In this document: positions 8,514 through 16,676 of the stretch, piece by piece
Layout of the letters: each line of letters begins with the position of its first letter
Numbering within the stretch: position 1 is the stretch's first letter
Position numbers and translations under genes: made by a program
Assembly (NCBI GenBank): GCA_963795825.1
Contig: CAWCIW010000004.1
Coordinates: 310,001-374,000, forward strand
Length of the DNA stretch: 64,000 bases
Origin: BOG-908 sp963795825
Lineage (GTDB): Bacteria > Pseudomonadota > Alphaproteobacteria > Acetobacterales > Acetobacteraceae
Direction of reading: 5' to 3'
The notes under the pieces: model-generated
What the model was told of the DNA's origin: nothing
Databases searched by the model: none
The model's input: the letters and a program-made list of their open reading frames with translations, nothing else

Positions 8514-8684
8514 GGCAAGCAAGGCCTTCTTTTTTGCAAAAAAGAAGCAAAAAACTTTTGATGGTGCTGTCGCGGACCGCTGGATAGGCGCTTGTGCTTG
8601 TCGCTTGATCGAGGCGCCTGCACCAGCGAACGGAGCAAAAGTTTTTTGCTTCTTTTTTTCAAAAAAGAAGGCCTTGCCTTCCTT
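8514..8684. repeat. Composite palindromic element (GAAG/GAAG arms)
   Basis: The left arm is at 8514-8560 and the right arm at 8633-8684, with a 70-base centre containing GCTGTCGCGG and GGCGCCTGCACC. It separates the marC start from the mobA stop, and its right end overlaps the mobA stop codon region. Confidence 0.85.
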
Positions 8685-9252
8685 ACGCCTCAAGGTTCAC
8701 CCGGGCGTCGGCCGCAGCAAGATCGGCCGGCGTGTTGACGTTGGCGAACGGATCCGGTGCGTCGGCGAACCAGACCGCGCGCATGCCCAGGCCGGCGCCG
8801 AAGGCGCGCACCCGGCCGGAGGGCTGGCCGGCGAGCCAGGCGGCCAGGGCAGCGCGGCCGGCGACAGGCCAGAGGGCGACCAGCGGATGCAGGCCGGTGG
8901 GGCTCTCGGCCCAGCTCGGCGCCGCGCCGAGGCGGGCCGCGAGGTCACGCGGGATGAAGGGCGTGTCGCCAGGCACGGTCAGGAGCGTGTCTGCGCCCAG
9001 CGACTCGGCCCAGGCTAGGCCGCGCAACACACCGCCGAGCGGGCCGCGGCCGGTCACGTCGTCGGGCAGGACGGGCAGGCCGAGGCCGGCATAGCGGGTG
9101 GGATCGCCGTTGGCGGAGATCGCGATCCGGCTGGACTGCGGCGCCAGGCGATCGAGCAGGTGTTCGATCAGGGTGCAGTCGCCGGCCGGGAGCAGCGCCT
9201 TGTCGACGCCGCCGAGGCGAGTGGCGCGGCCGCCGGCCAGGATGAGGGCGAT
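8683..9252 (-). CDS. mobA: Molybdenum cofactor guanylyltransferase MobA, start uncertain
   Basis: MobA attaches GMP to molybdopterin. The body shows the nucleotide-binding start ALILAGGRATRLGGVDKALLP, then DDVTGRGPLGGV, TVPGDTPFIP and FANVNTPADL, all typical. The start is the problem. The frame is open up to GTG at 9330, but every ATG, GTG or TTG codon upstream of LILAGG lies inside the tRNA-His gene (GTG 9330, TTG 9312, GTG 9294). Only an ATC at 9252 and a CTG lie between the tRNA and the motif. Coordinates here run from that ATC. No other molybdopterin gene is adjacent. Confidence 0.85.
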   Translation of the reverse strand: MALILAGGRATRLGGVDKALLPAGDCTLIEHLLDRLAPQSSRIAISANGDPTRYAGLGLPVLPDDVTGRGPLGGVLRGLAWAESLGADTLLTVPGDTPFIPRDLAARLGAAPSWAESPTGLHPLVALWPVAGRAALAAWLAGQPSGRVRAFGAGLGMRAVWFADAPDPFANVNTPADLAAADARVNLEA

Positions 9253-9328
9253 GGGGCGAACGACGGGGATTGAACCCGCGACAACCGGTACCACAAACCG
9301 GCGCTCTACCAACTGAGCTACGTCCGCC
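9252..9328 (-). tRNA. tRNA-His (anticodon GTG), CCA encoded
   Basis: The cloverleaf reads as follows. G-1 at 9328 faces C73 at 9255. The acceptor stem is GCGGACG/CGTTCGC and the D arm GCTC/GAGC. The anticodon stem CCGGT/ACCGG holds the loop TTGTGGT, giving anticodon GTG for histidine. The T arm is GCGGG/CCCGT. CCA is encoded at 9254-9252. The extra G-1 paired with C73 is the standard histidine identity element, unlike alphaproteobacteria that lack it. Its 3' end abuts the mobA coding body. Confidence 0.95.
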
Positions 9329-9371
9329 ACATAGGAGTGGGCGATTTAGACGGGGGCGGCTGGCAAGGCAA

Positions 9372-9497
9372 GGCAAGCAGTCCTTTTTTGAAAAAAAGGA
9401 CCAAAAAACTTTTGCTCCCTGTCGGCGGCTCTTTCGCCACCACCCGGCAGGGAGCAAAAGTCTTTTGCTTCTTTTCTTCAGAAAAGAAGGCCTTGCC
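9372..9497. repeat. Composite palindromic element, short centre (GTCC/GAAG arms)
   Basis: The left arm is at 9372-9415 and the right arm at 9452-9497. The centre is only about 36 bases, with CCCTGTCGG facing CCGGCAGGG. It lies between tRNA-His and the stop codon of the aminotransferase gene. Confidence 0.85.
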
Positions 9498-10661
9498 TTA
9501 CGCCGCCGCCCGCGCCCCAAAATGCCGGGCAAGCCTGGCGGATGCCTCATCCAGCACCGCCTCCCGCTTGCAGAACGCGAACCGCACCCAATTCCGCGGC
9601 GCCTCGCTGGCGTAGAACGCAGACACGGGGATGGCCGCCACGCCGGCATGTTCGGTGATGTGGCGGCAGAAGGCCTGGTCGTCGCCGGCGAACCCTAGCG
9701 GGGTGAAATCCGCGGTGACGAAGTAGCTCCCCTGCGCGGGCAGCACGCGAAAGCCGATCGTCGCCAGCCCTGCCGAGAGACGGGCGCATTTGGCGGCCAG
9801 CGTGTCGGCGAGCTGGGCGAAATACGCATCGTCCTTGGCCAGGCCGAGCGCCACCGCGCGCTGCAGGTTCGGCGGCGTGGTGAAGGTGAGGTTCTGGTGC
9901 GCGCGGGCGACCACGCTCACCAGCGACGGCGGGCCGCTGACGTAGCCGACCTTCCAGCCGGTCAGCGAAAAGGTCTTGCCGGCGCTGCCGATGCGCAGGC
10001 AGCGTTCCGCCATGCCGGGCAGGGTGGCGAGCGGGATATGCCGCGCCGGCGGGAACACCAGATGTTCGTACACCTCGTCGCAGATCGCTACGGCGTCGTG
10101 GGCGCGGACAAGGCCGGCGATGAAGGCGAGCTCGTCCGCGGTGAACACCTTGCCGGTGGGGTTCATCGGCGTGTTGAGCAGGATGGCGCGGGTGCGTGGG
10201 CCGAACGCGGCGGCGAGCGCCTCGCGCGGCAGGGCCCAGTCCGGCGGCTCGAGGCGCACGAGCTTCGGGATGGCGCCGATCAGGCGGACAACGGGGAGAT
10301 AGGTGTCGTAGAGCGGCTCGATAAGCACGATCTCGTCGCCTGGGTTCAGCGTGGCCATAAGGCAGCCGGTGATCGCCTCGGTGGCGCCGCTGGTGACGAC
10401 GACGCCGGATTTGGGGTCGATCGGCAGGCCCCAGAAGCGGGCATTGGCCGCCGCCACGGCTTCGCGCAGTTCGGGCACGCCGGTGAGCGGCGGATACTGG
10501 TTGCGATGGTCGAGCAGGGCGTCGGCGGCGGCGCGCACGATGTCCTGCGGGCCTTCGGTATCCGGGAAACCCTGGCCGAGATTGATCGCGCCATGCTCGG
10601 CGGCGAGCGCGGACATTACGGTGAAGATGGTGGTGCCCGCTTCGGAGAGCAGCGTGTTCAT
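9498..10661 (-). CDS. Class I/II pyridoxal-phosphate aminotransferase
   Basis: A 387-residue fold-type I aminotransferase. Conserved features are INLGQGFPDTEGP near the N-terminus, the PLP-binding lysine K229 in SAGKTFSLTGWKVGY, the NTPMNPTGKVF asparagine loop and ICDEVYEHL. The C-terminal arginine region reads NWVRFAFCK. The sequence resembles the YbdL/kynurenine aminotransferase subgroup, which acts on methionine or aromatic amino acids. The substrate is not certain. It is divergent from glnB, with 91 bases between the two starts. Confidence 0.88.
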   Translation of the reverse strand: MNTLLSEAGTTIFTVMSALAAEHGAINLGQGFPDTEGPQDIVRAAADALLDHRNQYPPLTGVPELREAVAAANARFWGLPIDPKSGVVVTSGATEAITGCLMATLNPGDEIVLIEPLYDTYLPVVRLIGAIPKLVRLEPPDWALPREALAAAFGPRTRAILLNTPMNPTGKVFTADELAFIAGLVRAHDAVAICDEVYEHLVFPPARHIPLATLPGMAERCLRIGSAGKTFSLTGWKVGYVSGPPSLVSVVARAHQNLTFTTPPNLQRAVALGLAKDDAYFAQLADTLAAKCARLSAGLATIGFRVLPAQGSYFVTADFTPLGFAGDDQAFCRHITEHAGVAAIPVSAFYASEAPRNWVRFAFCKREAVLDEASARLARHFGARAAA

Positions 10662-10752
10662 TCAGGAGGCCTCGCGGGAGAAGAGGGGGTCAGCTTGGCG
10701 CACATCGCGCCCCGTGCGACATGTGATTGCAATATCGGCCCGGAGGCGACCC

Positions 10753-11091
10753 ATGAAGAAAATCGAAGCCGTGATCAAACCTTTCAAGCTGGACGAGGTG
10801 AAGGAGGCTTTGCACGAGGTGGGATTGCAGGGCCTCACGGTGATCGAGGCGAAGGGGTTCGGGCGGCAGAAGGGGCATACGGAGCTGTATCGCGGCGCCG
10901 AGTATGTGGTGGACTTCCTGCCGAAAGTGAAGATCGAGGTGCTGTGCGACGACGCGATGGCGGAGCGGGCGGTGGAGGCGATCATCAGCGCGGCGCGGAC
11001 CGGGCGCATCGGGGATGGGAAGATCTTCGTGACGGCGATCGAGGAGGTGGTGCGGATACGGACGGGGGAGCGGGGGGAGCTGGCGCTTTAA
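10753..11091 (+). CDS. glnB: Nitrogen regulatory protein P-II (GlnB)
   Basis: Trimeric signal protein that senses 2-oxoglutarate and ATP/ADP and controls NtrB and glutamine synthetase adenylylation. The 112-residue length is standard. The uridylylation tyrosine Y51 is present in RGAEYVVDF, with the T-loop before it (KGFGRQKGHTELY) and the C-terminal signature ARTGRIGDGKIFV. It sits directly upstream of a glnA copy, the usual alphaproteobacterial glnB-glnA order, separated by a 180-bp repeat element. No strong promoter motif was found. Confidence 0.95.
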   Translation: MKKIEAVIKPFKLDEVKEALHEVGLQGLTVIEAKGFGRQKGHTELYRGAEYVVDFLPKVKIEVLCDDAMAERAVEAIISAARTGRIGDGKIFVTAIEEVVRIRTGERGELAL

Positions 11092-11092
11092 G

Positions 11093-11270
11093 AAAGCAAG
11101 CAGTCCTTTTTTGAAAAAAAGGACCAAAAAACTTTTGCTATGACGCTTGCACGCGGGCCTGCGCTGGTTCTGCAACATCGACGATTGCAGAATCGGTGTA
11201 GGCCTTTGTGCAGGCGTCATAGCAAAAGTTTTTTGCTTCTTTTTTTCAAAAAAGAAGGCCTTGCTTGCTT
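11093..11270. repeat. Composite palindromic element (GTCC/GAAG arms) between glnB and glnA
   Basis: The left arm is at 11093-11138 and the right arm at 11223-11270. The centre carries the outer inverted repeat GCTATGACGC (11137-11146) / GCGTCATAGC (11214-11223) and an inner hairpin TTCTGCAA/TTGCAGAA. It is nearly identical to the copy at 16467-16641, with two base differences seen in the centre. Confidence 0.9.
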
Positions 11271-11299
11271 GCTAGTTTAACAAACAAAAGGAACCGAAC

Positions 11300-12736
11300 A
11301 TGGCCAAGAAAGCTCAACCCGCCGAACCATCCGCAGTGTCCAAATGCCTGGAACTGATGCGCGAGAACTCGGTCGAATATGTCGACCTGCGGTTCACCGA
11401 TCCGCGCGGCAAATGGCAGCACACCGCACAGCATATCTCCACCATCGACGAGGATGCCTTCCGCGACGGCATCATGTTCGACGGCAGCTCGATCGCCGGC
11501 TGGAAGGCGATCAACGAGAGCGACATGATCCTGATGCCCGATCCCGCCAGCGCGGTGATGGATCCGTTCGCCGCCAAGCCGAGCATGATCCTGTTCTGCG
11601 ACATCATCGAGCCCAGCACCGGCCAGGCTTACAGCCGCGATCCGCGCAGCACGGCCAAGAAAGCCGAAGCATATGTGGCGGCCTCCGGCGTGGGCGATAC
11701 GGCGTATTTCGGGCCGGAGGCGGAGTTCTTCATTTTCGACAGCGTGAAGTTCGGCACCGGCGGCAATTACGGCCACTACAAATTGGAGAGCGGCGAAGGG
11801 CCCGACGCCTCGATGAAGGATTATCCCGAGGGCAATATGGGGCATCGCCCCGGCATCAAGGGCGGCTATTTCCCGGTGCCGCCGGTCGATAGCGAGAGCG
11901 ATCTGCGCGCGGAGATGCTGTCGGCGATGGGCGAGATGGGATTGCCGATCGAGAAGCATCATCATGAGGTGGCGCAGAGCCAGCACGAGCTCGGCACCAA
12001 GTTCGGTCCGCTGGTGGTGAGTGCGGACCAGATGCAGATCTACAAATATTGCGTGCACAACGTGGCGCATAGTTACGGCAAGACCGCGACGTTCATGCCG
12101 AAGCCGATTTACGGCGACAACGGCAGCGGCATGCATGTGCATCAGTCGATCTGGAAAGACGGCAAGCCGGTATTTGCGGGCAACGCGTATGCCGATTTGT
12201 CCGAGACGGCGCTGCATTACATCGGCGGCATCATCAAGCATGCCAAGGCGCTGAACGCGTTCACCAATCCCTCCACGAACAGCTACAAGCGGCTGATACC
12301 GGGCTTCGAGGCGCCGGTGTTGCTGGCCTATTCGGCGCGCAACCGGTCTGCGAGTTGCCGCATTCCGTATGCGACGAACCCGAAAGCCAAGCGCGTGGAG
12401 GTGCGTTTCCCGGACCCGACGGCGAACCCGTATCTGGCATTCGCGGCGATGCTGATGGCCGGGCTGGACGGGATACGCAACAAAATTCATCCGGGCGAGC
12501 CGATGGACAAGGATCTGTATGATCTGCCGCCGGAGGAGCTGAAGGACATCCCCACGGTTTGCGGATCATTGCGCGAGGCGCTGGGTGCGCTGGCGGCGGA
12601 CCACGAGTTCCTGCTGGCGGGCGACGTGTTCAGCCGCGACCAGATCGAGAGTTACATCGCGCTGAAATGGACCGAGGTCTACCGGTTCGAACACACGCCG
12701 CATCCAGTGGAGTTCGAGATGTACTACTCGGTGTAG
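11300..12736 (+). CDS. glnA: Glutamine synthetase type I, copy 1
   Basis: ATP-dependent ligation of ammonia to glutamate, a cytosolic dodecamer. The 478-residue protein has the GSI-beta length. It shows MFDGSSIAGW, the metal-binding GPEAEFFIF, NGSGMHVHQSIW and NRSASCRIP motifs, and the adenylylation tyrosine Y407 in DKDLYDLPPEE. It differs from copy 2 (16677) at only about five residues, four near or within the first 175 and one near position 236. AAGGAACC precedes the ATG. It follows glnB, and its downstream sequence diverges from copy 2 right at the stop codon. Confidence 0.97.
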   Translation: MAKKAQPAEPSAVSKCLELMRENSVEYVDLRFTDPRGKWQHTAQHISTIDEDAFRDGIMFDGSSIAGWKAINESDMILMPDPASAVMDPFAAKPSMILFCDIIEPSTGQAYSRDPRSTAKKAEAYVAASGVGDTAYFGPEAEFFIFDSVKFGTGGNYGHYKLESGEGPDASMKDYPEGNMGHRPGIKGGYFPVPPVDSESDLRAEMLSAMGEMGLPIEKHHHEVAQSQHELGTKFGPLVVSADQMQIYKYCVHNVAHSYGKTATFMPKPIYGDNGSGMHVHQSIWKDGKPVFAGNAYADLSETALHYIGGIIKHAKALNAFTNPSTNSYKRLIPGFEAPVLLAYSARNRSASCRIPYATNPKAKRVEVRFPDPTANPYLAFAAMLMAGLDGIRNKIHPGEPMDKDLYDLPPEELKDIPTVCGSLREALGALAADHEFLLAGDVFSRDQIESYIALKWTEVYRFEHTPHPVEFEMYYSV

Positions 12737-12890
12737 GAGAGCCTTTTCGCGAAAAGGACCGAAAGGGTTTGTGTTCCGGCTCGTGTCGCTCCTACAGTAT
12801 CGTTGCAACCGCCTGGCTTGCAACGATACGTAGGTTTGGAAACTGGCGGAGCATCTTTCTGGTCCTTTTCAGGGTGCACCTTTGGTGTCT
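12733..12890. repeat. Degenerate palindromic element with a strong central hairpin
   Basis: GCCTTTTCGCGAAAAGGACCGAAAGG after the glnA stop and CTGGTCCTTTTCAGG near 12860 look like decayed arms. The centre is a 17-bp stem: CCTAC then GTATCGTTGCAA at 12791-12808, facing TTGCAACGATAC then GTAGG at 12818-12834, with one unpaired base. It could act as the glnA transcription terminator. Confidence 0.6.
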
Positions 12891-12891
12891 C

Positions 12892-14116
12892 CTAAAAAAT
12901 GACTCCGCCCTCGAGAATGCCACGCAATTGCGTGGCAGAATTACCGTCATGCCCGAAGCCGTCGCCCGGTGTCAGATTGGTGATGTCCACGATGGAGGCA
13001 TCGGCCCGGACGAAGAAGTGGTTGAACGTGAAAGTTGGCGTGACGGTGAACGAGAACGCACCGCTTCCTGCGCCGTAGAGCAGATTCGTCGGCGCCAGGG
13101 CTGATTTGCCGCCATCGGTTTTGATATATTCCGCGCGACCGGCGAGCTGGAATTTCGGCGTGAACACGTAATTGGCGATAACCGCGCCGCTGTAGCTCGA
13201 AGCGCTGCTGGCCAGGCCGATCTGCGCATTCGCGTTCACATGGCTGAATTGCAGGTAGGGCGTGATCGTCAGCGGCGCGCTGTTATACGTATATATGAGG
13301 TTGTAGATCGAGCTGTTGTTCTGGGCGAGCGGCGTGGCGATCGTTGCCACATTGGTTTTTCCAAGATTGCCGCCTGCCGCGAATACCAGCGTGTTCGTGG
13401 GGTTGATCGTCCAGGTGGCAGATCCGGAAATCCAATTGAACCGGTCGGAGTAGTAGCCGTCGTTGAACGACAGGCTCAGCACGACCGGCCCGACAGTGTA
13501 ATTTGCCTGCACGCCGCGGCTGACGGCGGGCTCCTGGTTCCACAGCAGGCCGCGCTCGATGTTGAAGTTCTCGAAGTCGAACGTGTATTCGGCGCCGATC
13601 AGGGTCGGCAGCTTGCCTGCCTGGATCGAGAAATTGTCGGTCGGCACGATTTTCAGGAAAGCCTGCGGCAGGGCACTGAAGTAGTTATGCAGCGCATTGC
13701 TCGAGTTCGCTGAAATGGCTATAGGGCGTGCCGAGCTGGGGGATCGAATAGGCACCGACCTGCGCGTAGAACTGCACGATGCCGTCGATCTTCTGGATGA
13801 ATACCTGGCCGTTGCTGATGTCGGCCAGCCCGTTCTTGTCGCTGGAGAGCGGATTGCTCTGCACGATGCCAAGTCCGGACAGCACACCGTCGAAATACCA
13901 TTTGCCGAGAGGGCCGGTATCGAGCGCGTAAGGCGGCGAGTTAAAGGCGAGCGAACCGGCCATGCCGGGAACGGGCAGGGTGACGGTGGCGGGAGCAGGT
14001 GAGGCGGCGGCTGCTGTTGCGGGCGCAGGCGTGGAAGGCGGTGTCTGAGAAAAGGCCGGCTCCTCCAGGCACACGAAATATGCGCTCGCCATCGTTAATG
14101 TTATCAGCTTTAACAT
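12892..14116 (-). pseudogene. Outer-membrane beta-barrel porin (BBP2/OmpL-like), frameshifted
   Basis: The N-terminal part (14116 to about 13690) has a signal peptide, a Pro/Ala-rich linker and a segment reading WYFDGVLSGLGIVQSNP. The frame then shifts, and the barrel continues to 12892 with alternating hydrophobic strands and a terminal aromatic residue (GGVIF). The shift lies near 13700 and is explained by one extra base just after a TTC codon. Removing it joins YSHF to ANSSNALHNYF. The family is putative beta-barrel porin 2, of unknown transport specificity. This is either a recent loss of function or a sequencing error. Confidence 0.75.
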
Positions 14117-14418
14117 TCTTAATCCTTCGCTACGTACCAGACACTAGGAAAGCAGCGCAACGACGTTCTTTGGCCGCCGCGTCGCGTGATTCTCTTTCCG
14201 AAATTGCCGCAGCAAGATCGTCGGCTGCAGAGCCACACGCTGCGAAACTGACCGTTTCGGTATCTCAGCAACATTCATGCCGACCGCGCCGTGTTTGTGC
14301 ACGCGAGACATTAGTCGGGCCGGACATAAATTTTCGATATGCGAAACAGGTCGATTTTTCGTCTGGTAGCGCGGCAAAGCGTTGGGTCGGCTTCGCTCAG
14401 GGTTGCCCCCGTCAATGC

Positions 14419-14435
14419 TGCGCCTCGCTGGTGCA
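14419..14435 (+). promoter_or_regulatory. Candidate NtrC binding site upstream of glnK
   Basis: TGCGCC, five bases, then GGTGCA: a near-perfect match to the NtrC dyad (TGCACC-N5-GGTGCA). It lies about 145 bases upstream of the sigma-54-like promoter, the normal enhancer position. A further half site, GGTGCA, occurs near 14485. Confidence 0.6.
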
Positions 14436-14563
14436 GCCATCCCGCAGGCGAGTCGCTCTCAGCACAGACTAATGAGTATCGGACAGGTGCAGACCCGTTC
14501 GATATATGGACAGTTTTTGGGCAGATTTCGGCGAAAGGGGCGCTGCGGTGCCAGGATGGCCAA

Positions 14564-14579
14564 CGGCACGCTTCTTGTA
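14564..14579 (+). promoter_or_regulatory. Candidate sigma-54 (-24/-12) promoter of glnK-amtB
   Basis: CGGCACG, four bases, then TTGTA resembles the consensus TGGCACG-N4-TTGCA with the GG and G(C/T) elements correctly spaced. The predicted start near 14591 leaves a leader of about 43 bases before the glnK ATG. Together with the NtrC-like site it suggests nitrogen-limitation control. Confidence 0.55.
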
Positions 14580-14633
14580 AGTGTATGTCCAGCGGGATGG
14601 CCATGAAGCCGGCCCGGGCGATGGGGACGTGCG

Positions 14634-14972
14634 ATGAAATTGATTATGGCGGTGATCAAGCCGTTCAAGCTCGATGACGTGCGAGATGCGCTGACGCCGC
14701 TTGGCGTGCAGGGCCTCACGGTTACCGAGGTGAAGGGGTTTGGCCGCCAGAAAGGCCAGACCGAGATCTATCGCGGCGCCGAATACCACGTGAGTTTCCT
14801 GCCGAAGGTGAAGATCGAGGTGGCCGTGGCGTCCGACCAGGCGGAAGCCGTCGTCGAGACCATCATGCGTGTCGCCCGCACCGGCACGATCGGTGACGGC
14901 AAGATATTCGTACTCGAAATCGAGCGCGCCGTGCGGATACGCACCGGCGAGCTCGACGCTGCTGCATTGTGA
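14634..14972 (+). CDS. glnK: Nitrogen regulatory protein P-II (GlnK)
   Basis: A 112-residue PII protein linked to amtB. It binds the ammonium channel under nitrogen sufficiency and blocks it. Y51, the uridylylation site, is present in RGAEYHVSF, and ARTGTIGDGKIFV is conserved. It is clearly distinct from the GlnB at 10753 in the last third of the protein. The amtB ATG follows its stop by 11 bases, so the pair is an operon. Likely transcribed from the sigma-54-like promoter at 14564. Confidence 0.95.
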   Translation: MKLIMAVIKPFKLDDVRDALTPLGVQGLTVTEVKGFGRQKGQTEIYRGAEYHVSFLPKVKIEVAVASDQAEAVVETIMRVARTGTIGDGKIFVLEIERAVRIRTGELDAAAL

Positions 14973-14983
14973 AAGGGAGCAAA

Positions 14984-16465
14984 ATGAAAATGTCCGCTTG
15001 GCTCGCGAGAGTCGCCTGTCTGGCCGTATTGCTCGCGTCGATCTCCGGGGGCATGGCCGCTTTTGCGCAAACTCCTGCTGCAGCACCTGCGGCTGGCGCG
15101 CCGGCCACCGCGGCGCCGCCCGCCGTCTCGGCCCCGCCTTCCGCCGCTGCCCAGGCACCCGCCGCGGCGACCACGCCAGCCGGTCCTGCCAAGCCGCCGG
15201 CCTATGATCATGGCGACACCGCCTGGATGCTCACCAGCACGGCGCTCGTGCTGATGATGACGATACCCGGCCTGGCGCTGTTCTACGCGGGCATGGTCCG
15301 CCGCAAGAACATCCTTGCCACCGTCATGCAGAGTTTCGCGATCTGCTGCCTCATCACGATCGTCTGGACGGTAGTAGGCTACAGCCTGGCCTTTACCAAC
15401 GGCCCGCCCGGACCGATGATGGCTTATGTGGGCGACATGTCGCGCTTCATGTTGCACGGCATCGCCGACAACTTCACCAAACAGGACGATACCGGCTTCA
15501 TACTGGGCAACGGCGTGGCTGGCATAACGCCGGCGCCGTACGCGATACCCGAGACCGTCTATATGATGTTCCAGATGACGTTCGCCATCATCACGCCGGC
15601 GCTTATCGCCGGCGCGTTCGCCGAGCGGATGAAGTTCTCGGCGATGTGCATCTTCATGGTCGGCTGGTCGATCTTCTCATATAGCCTGATTGCGCATTGG
15701 GTGTGGGCGCCCACCGGCTGGCTCAGCACGATGGGCACGCTGGATTACGCCGGCGGCACCGTGGTGCATATCAATGCGGGCATCGCCGGGCTGATGTGCT
15801 GCCTGGTGATGGGCAAGCGCCGCGGCTACGGGCATGACAATATGGCGCCGCACAACCTGACCTACGCGGTGATCGGCGCCTCGCTCCTGTGGGTCGGCTG
15901 GTTCGGCTTCAACGCGGGCTCCGCGGTGGGCGCCACCGGCCGCGCCGGCATGGCGATGGCGGTGACGCAGATCGCCACTGCGGCGGCCGCGCTGGCGTGG
16001 ATGTTCACCGAATGGGTGCTGAAGGGCAAACCGAGCGTGCTCGGCATCATCTCCGGCGCGGTGGCCGGCCTGGTGGCCATCACGCCAGCTTCCGGCTTCG
16101 TTCTGCCCGGCGGCGCCATCGTGATCGGCGTGGCGGCCGGCGTGATCTGCTTCCTGGCCGCGGCTTATCTCAAGCATGCGCTGGGGTATGACGACAGCCT
16201 GGACACGTTCGGCGTGCACGGCATCGGCGGCATCGTCGGCGCGCTGCTGACCGGCGTATTCGCGTCTGCCACGATCGGCGGCACGGATGGTTCGCTGGCG
16301 CAGTTTATCATACAGTGCAAGGCGGTGGGCGTGACGCTCGTGTGGAGCAGCGTGGTGAGCCTGGTGTTGTTGTTTGCGCTGAAGTTCACCATCGGGCTTA
16401 CGGTGGATGCCGAGCAGGAGATGGAGGGGTTGGATACCGCGCTGCATGGTGAGAGCGCGGCTTAA
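14984..16465 (+). CDS. amtB: Ammonium channel AmtB
   Basis: Inner-membrane trimeric ammonium channel. The 493-residue product starts at ATG 14984 with AGGGAG about 6 bases upstream. It has a cleavable signal sequence, then an Ala/Pro-rich linker to about residue 70, then eleven membrane helices. The first helix region reads PGLALFYAGMVRRKN. The pore histidines are seen at H262 (GGTVVHINAG) and H412 (FGVHGIGG). It sits between glnK and the second glnA copy, with a repeat element after its stop. Confidence 0.95.
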   Translation: MKMSAWLARVACLAVLLASISGGMAAFAQTPAAAPAAGAPATAAPPAVSAPPSAAAQAPAAATTPAGPAKPPAYDHGDTAWMLTSTALVLMMTIPGLALFYAGMVRRKNILATVMQSFAICCLITIVWTVVGYSLAFTNGPPGPMMAYVGDMSRFMLHGIADNFTKQDDTGFILGNGVAGITPAPYAIPETVYMMFQMTFAIITPALIAGAFAERMKFSAMCIFMVGWSIFSYSLIAHWVWAPTGWLSTMGTLDYAGGTVVHINAGIAGLMCCLVMGKRRGYGHDNMAPHNLTYAVIGASLLWVGWFGFNAGSAVGATGRAGMAMAVTQIATAAAALAWMFTEWVLKGKPSVLGIISGAVAGLVAITPASGFVLPGGAIVIGVAAGVICFLAAAYLKHALGYDDSLDTFGVHGIGGIVGALLTGVFASATIGGTDGSLAQFIIQCKAVGVTLVWSSVVSLVLLFALKFTIGLTVDAEQEMEGLDTALHGESAA

Positions 16466-16466
16466 G

Positions 16467-16641
16467 AAAGCAAGCAGTCCTTTTTTGAAAAAAAGGACCA
16501 AAAAACTTTTGCTATGACGCTTGCACGCGGGCCTGCGCTGGTTCTGCAACATCGACTATTGCAGAATTGGTGTAGGCCTTTGTGCAGGCGTCATAGCAAA
16601 AGTTTTTTGCTTCTTTTTTTCAAAAAAGAAGGCCTTGCTTG
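16467..16641. repeat. Composite palindromic element (GTCC/GAAG arms) between amtB and glnA
   Basis: Left arm, centre and right arm are almost base-for-base the same as at 11093-11270. Both copies begin right after a TTAAGAAAG and both precede a glnA gene. The sequences diverge again in the last 30-40 bases before the glnA start. Confidence 0.9.
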
Positions 16642-16676
16642 CTGACTTAGAAATCACGAACGAAGAGGAACCGAAC

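Larger units (their letters stand above)
14117..14633. other. Long intergenic region upstream of glnK
   Basis: No convincing gene is seen in these 517 bases between the porin start and glnK. The right half holds the NtrC-like and sigma-54-like sites listed separately. The left half is moderately AT-rich and presumably contains the porin promoter. Confidence 0.6.

Noticed and set aside
8429..8693. Short peptides such as those with KKRSKKLLL or SFLVLFFKKG sequences, seen at many element sites
   Set aside because: They are translations of the A/T-rich repeat arms, recur wherever the element occurs and have no independent coding evidence.
9009..9114. SAM or SAH riboswitch ahead of the Cys/Met PLP enzyme (actual position 59009-59114)
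   Set aside because: Only a short CCCGC/GCGGG hairpin is present; none of the conserved SAM-II or SAH riboswitch sequence is seen. The relevant interval is 59009-59114.
10662..10752. Sigma-54 promoter or NtrC site in front of glnB
   Set aside because: TTGGCGCACATCGCGC and the TGATTGCAA region only partly fit the -24/-12 spacing, without the TTGC core in the right place.
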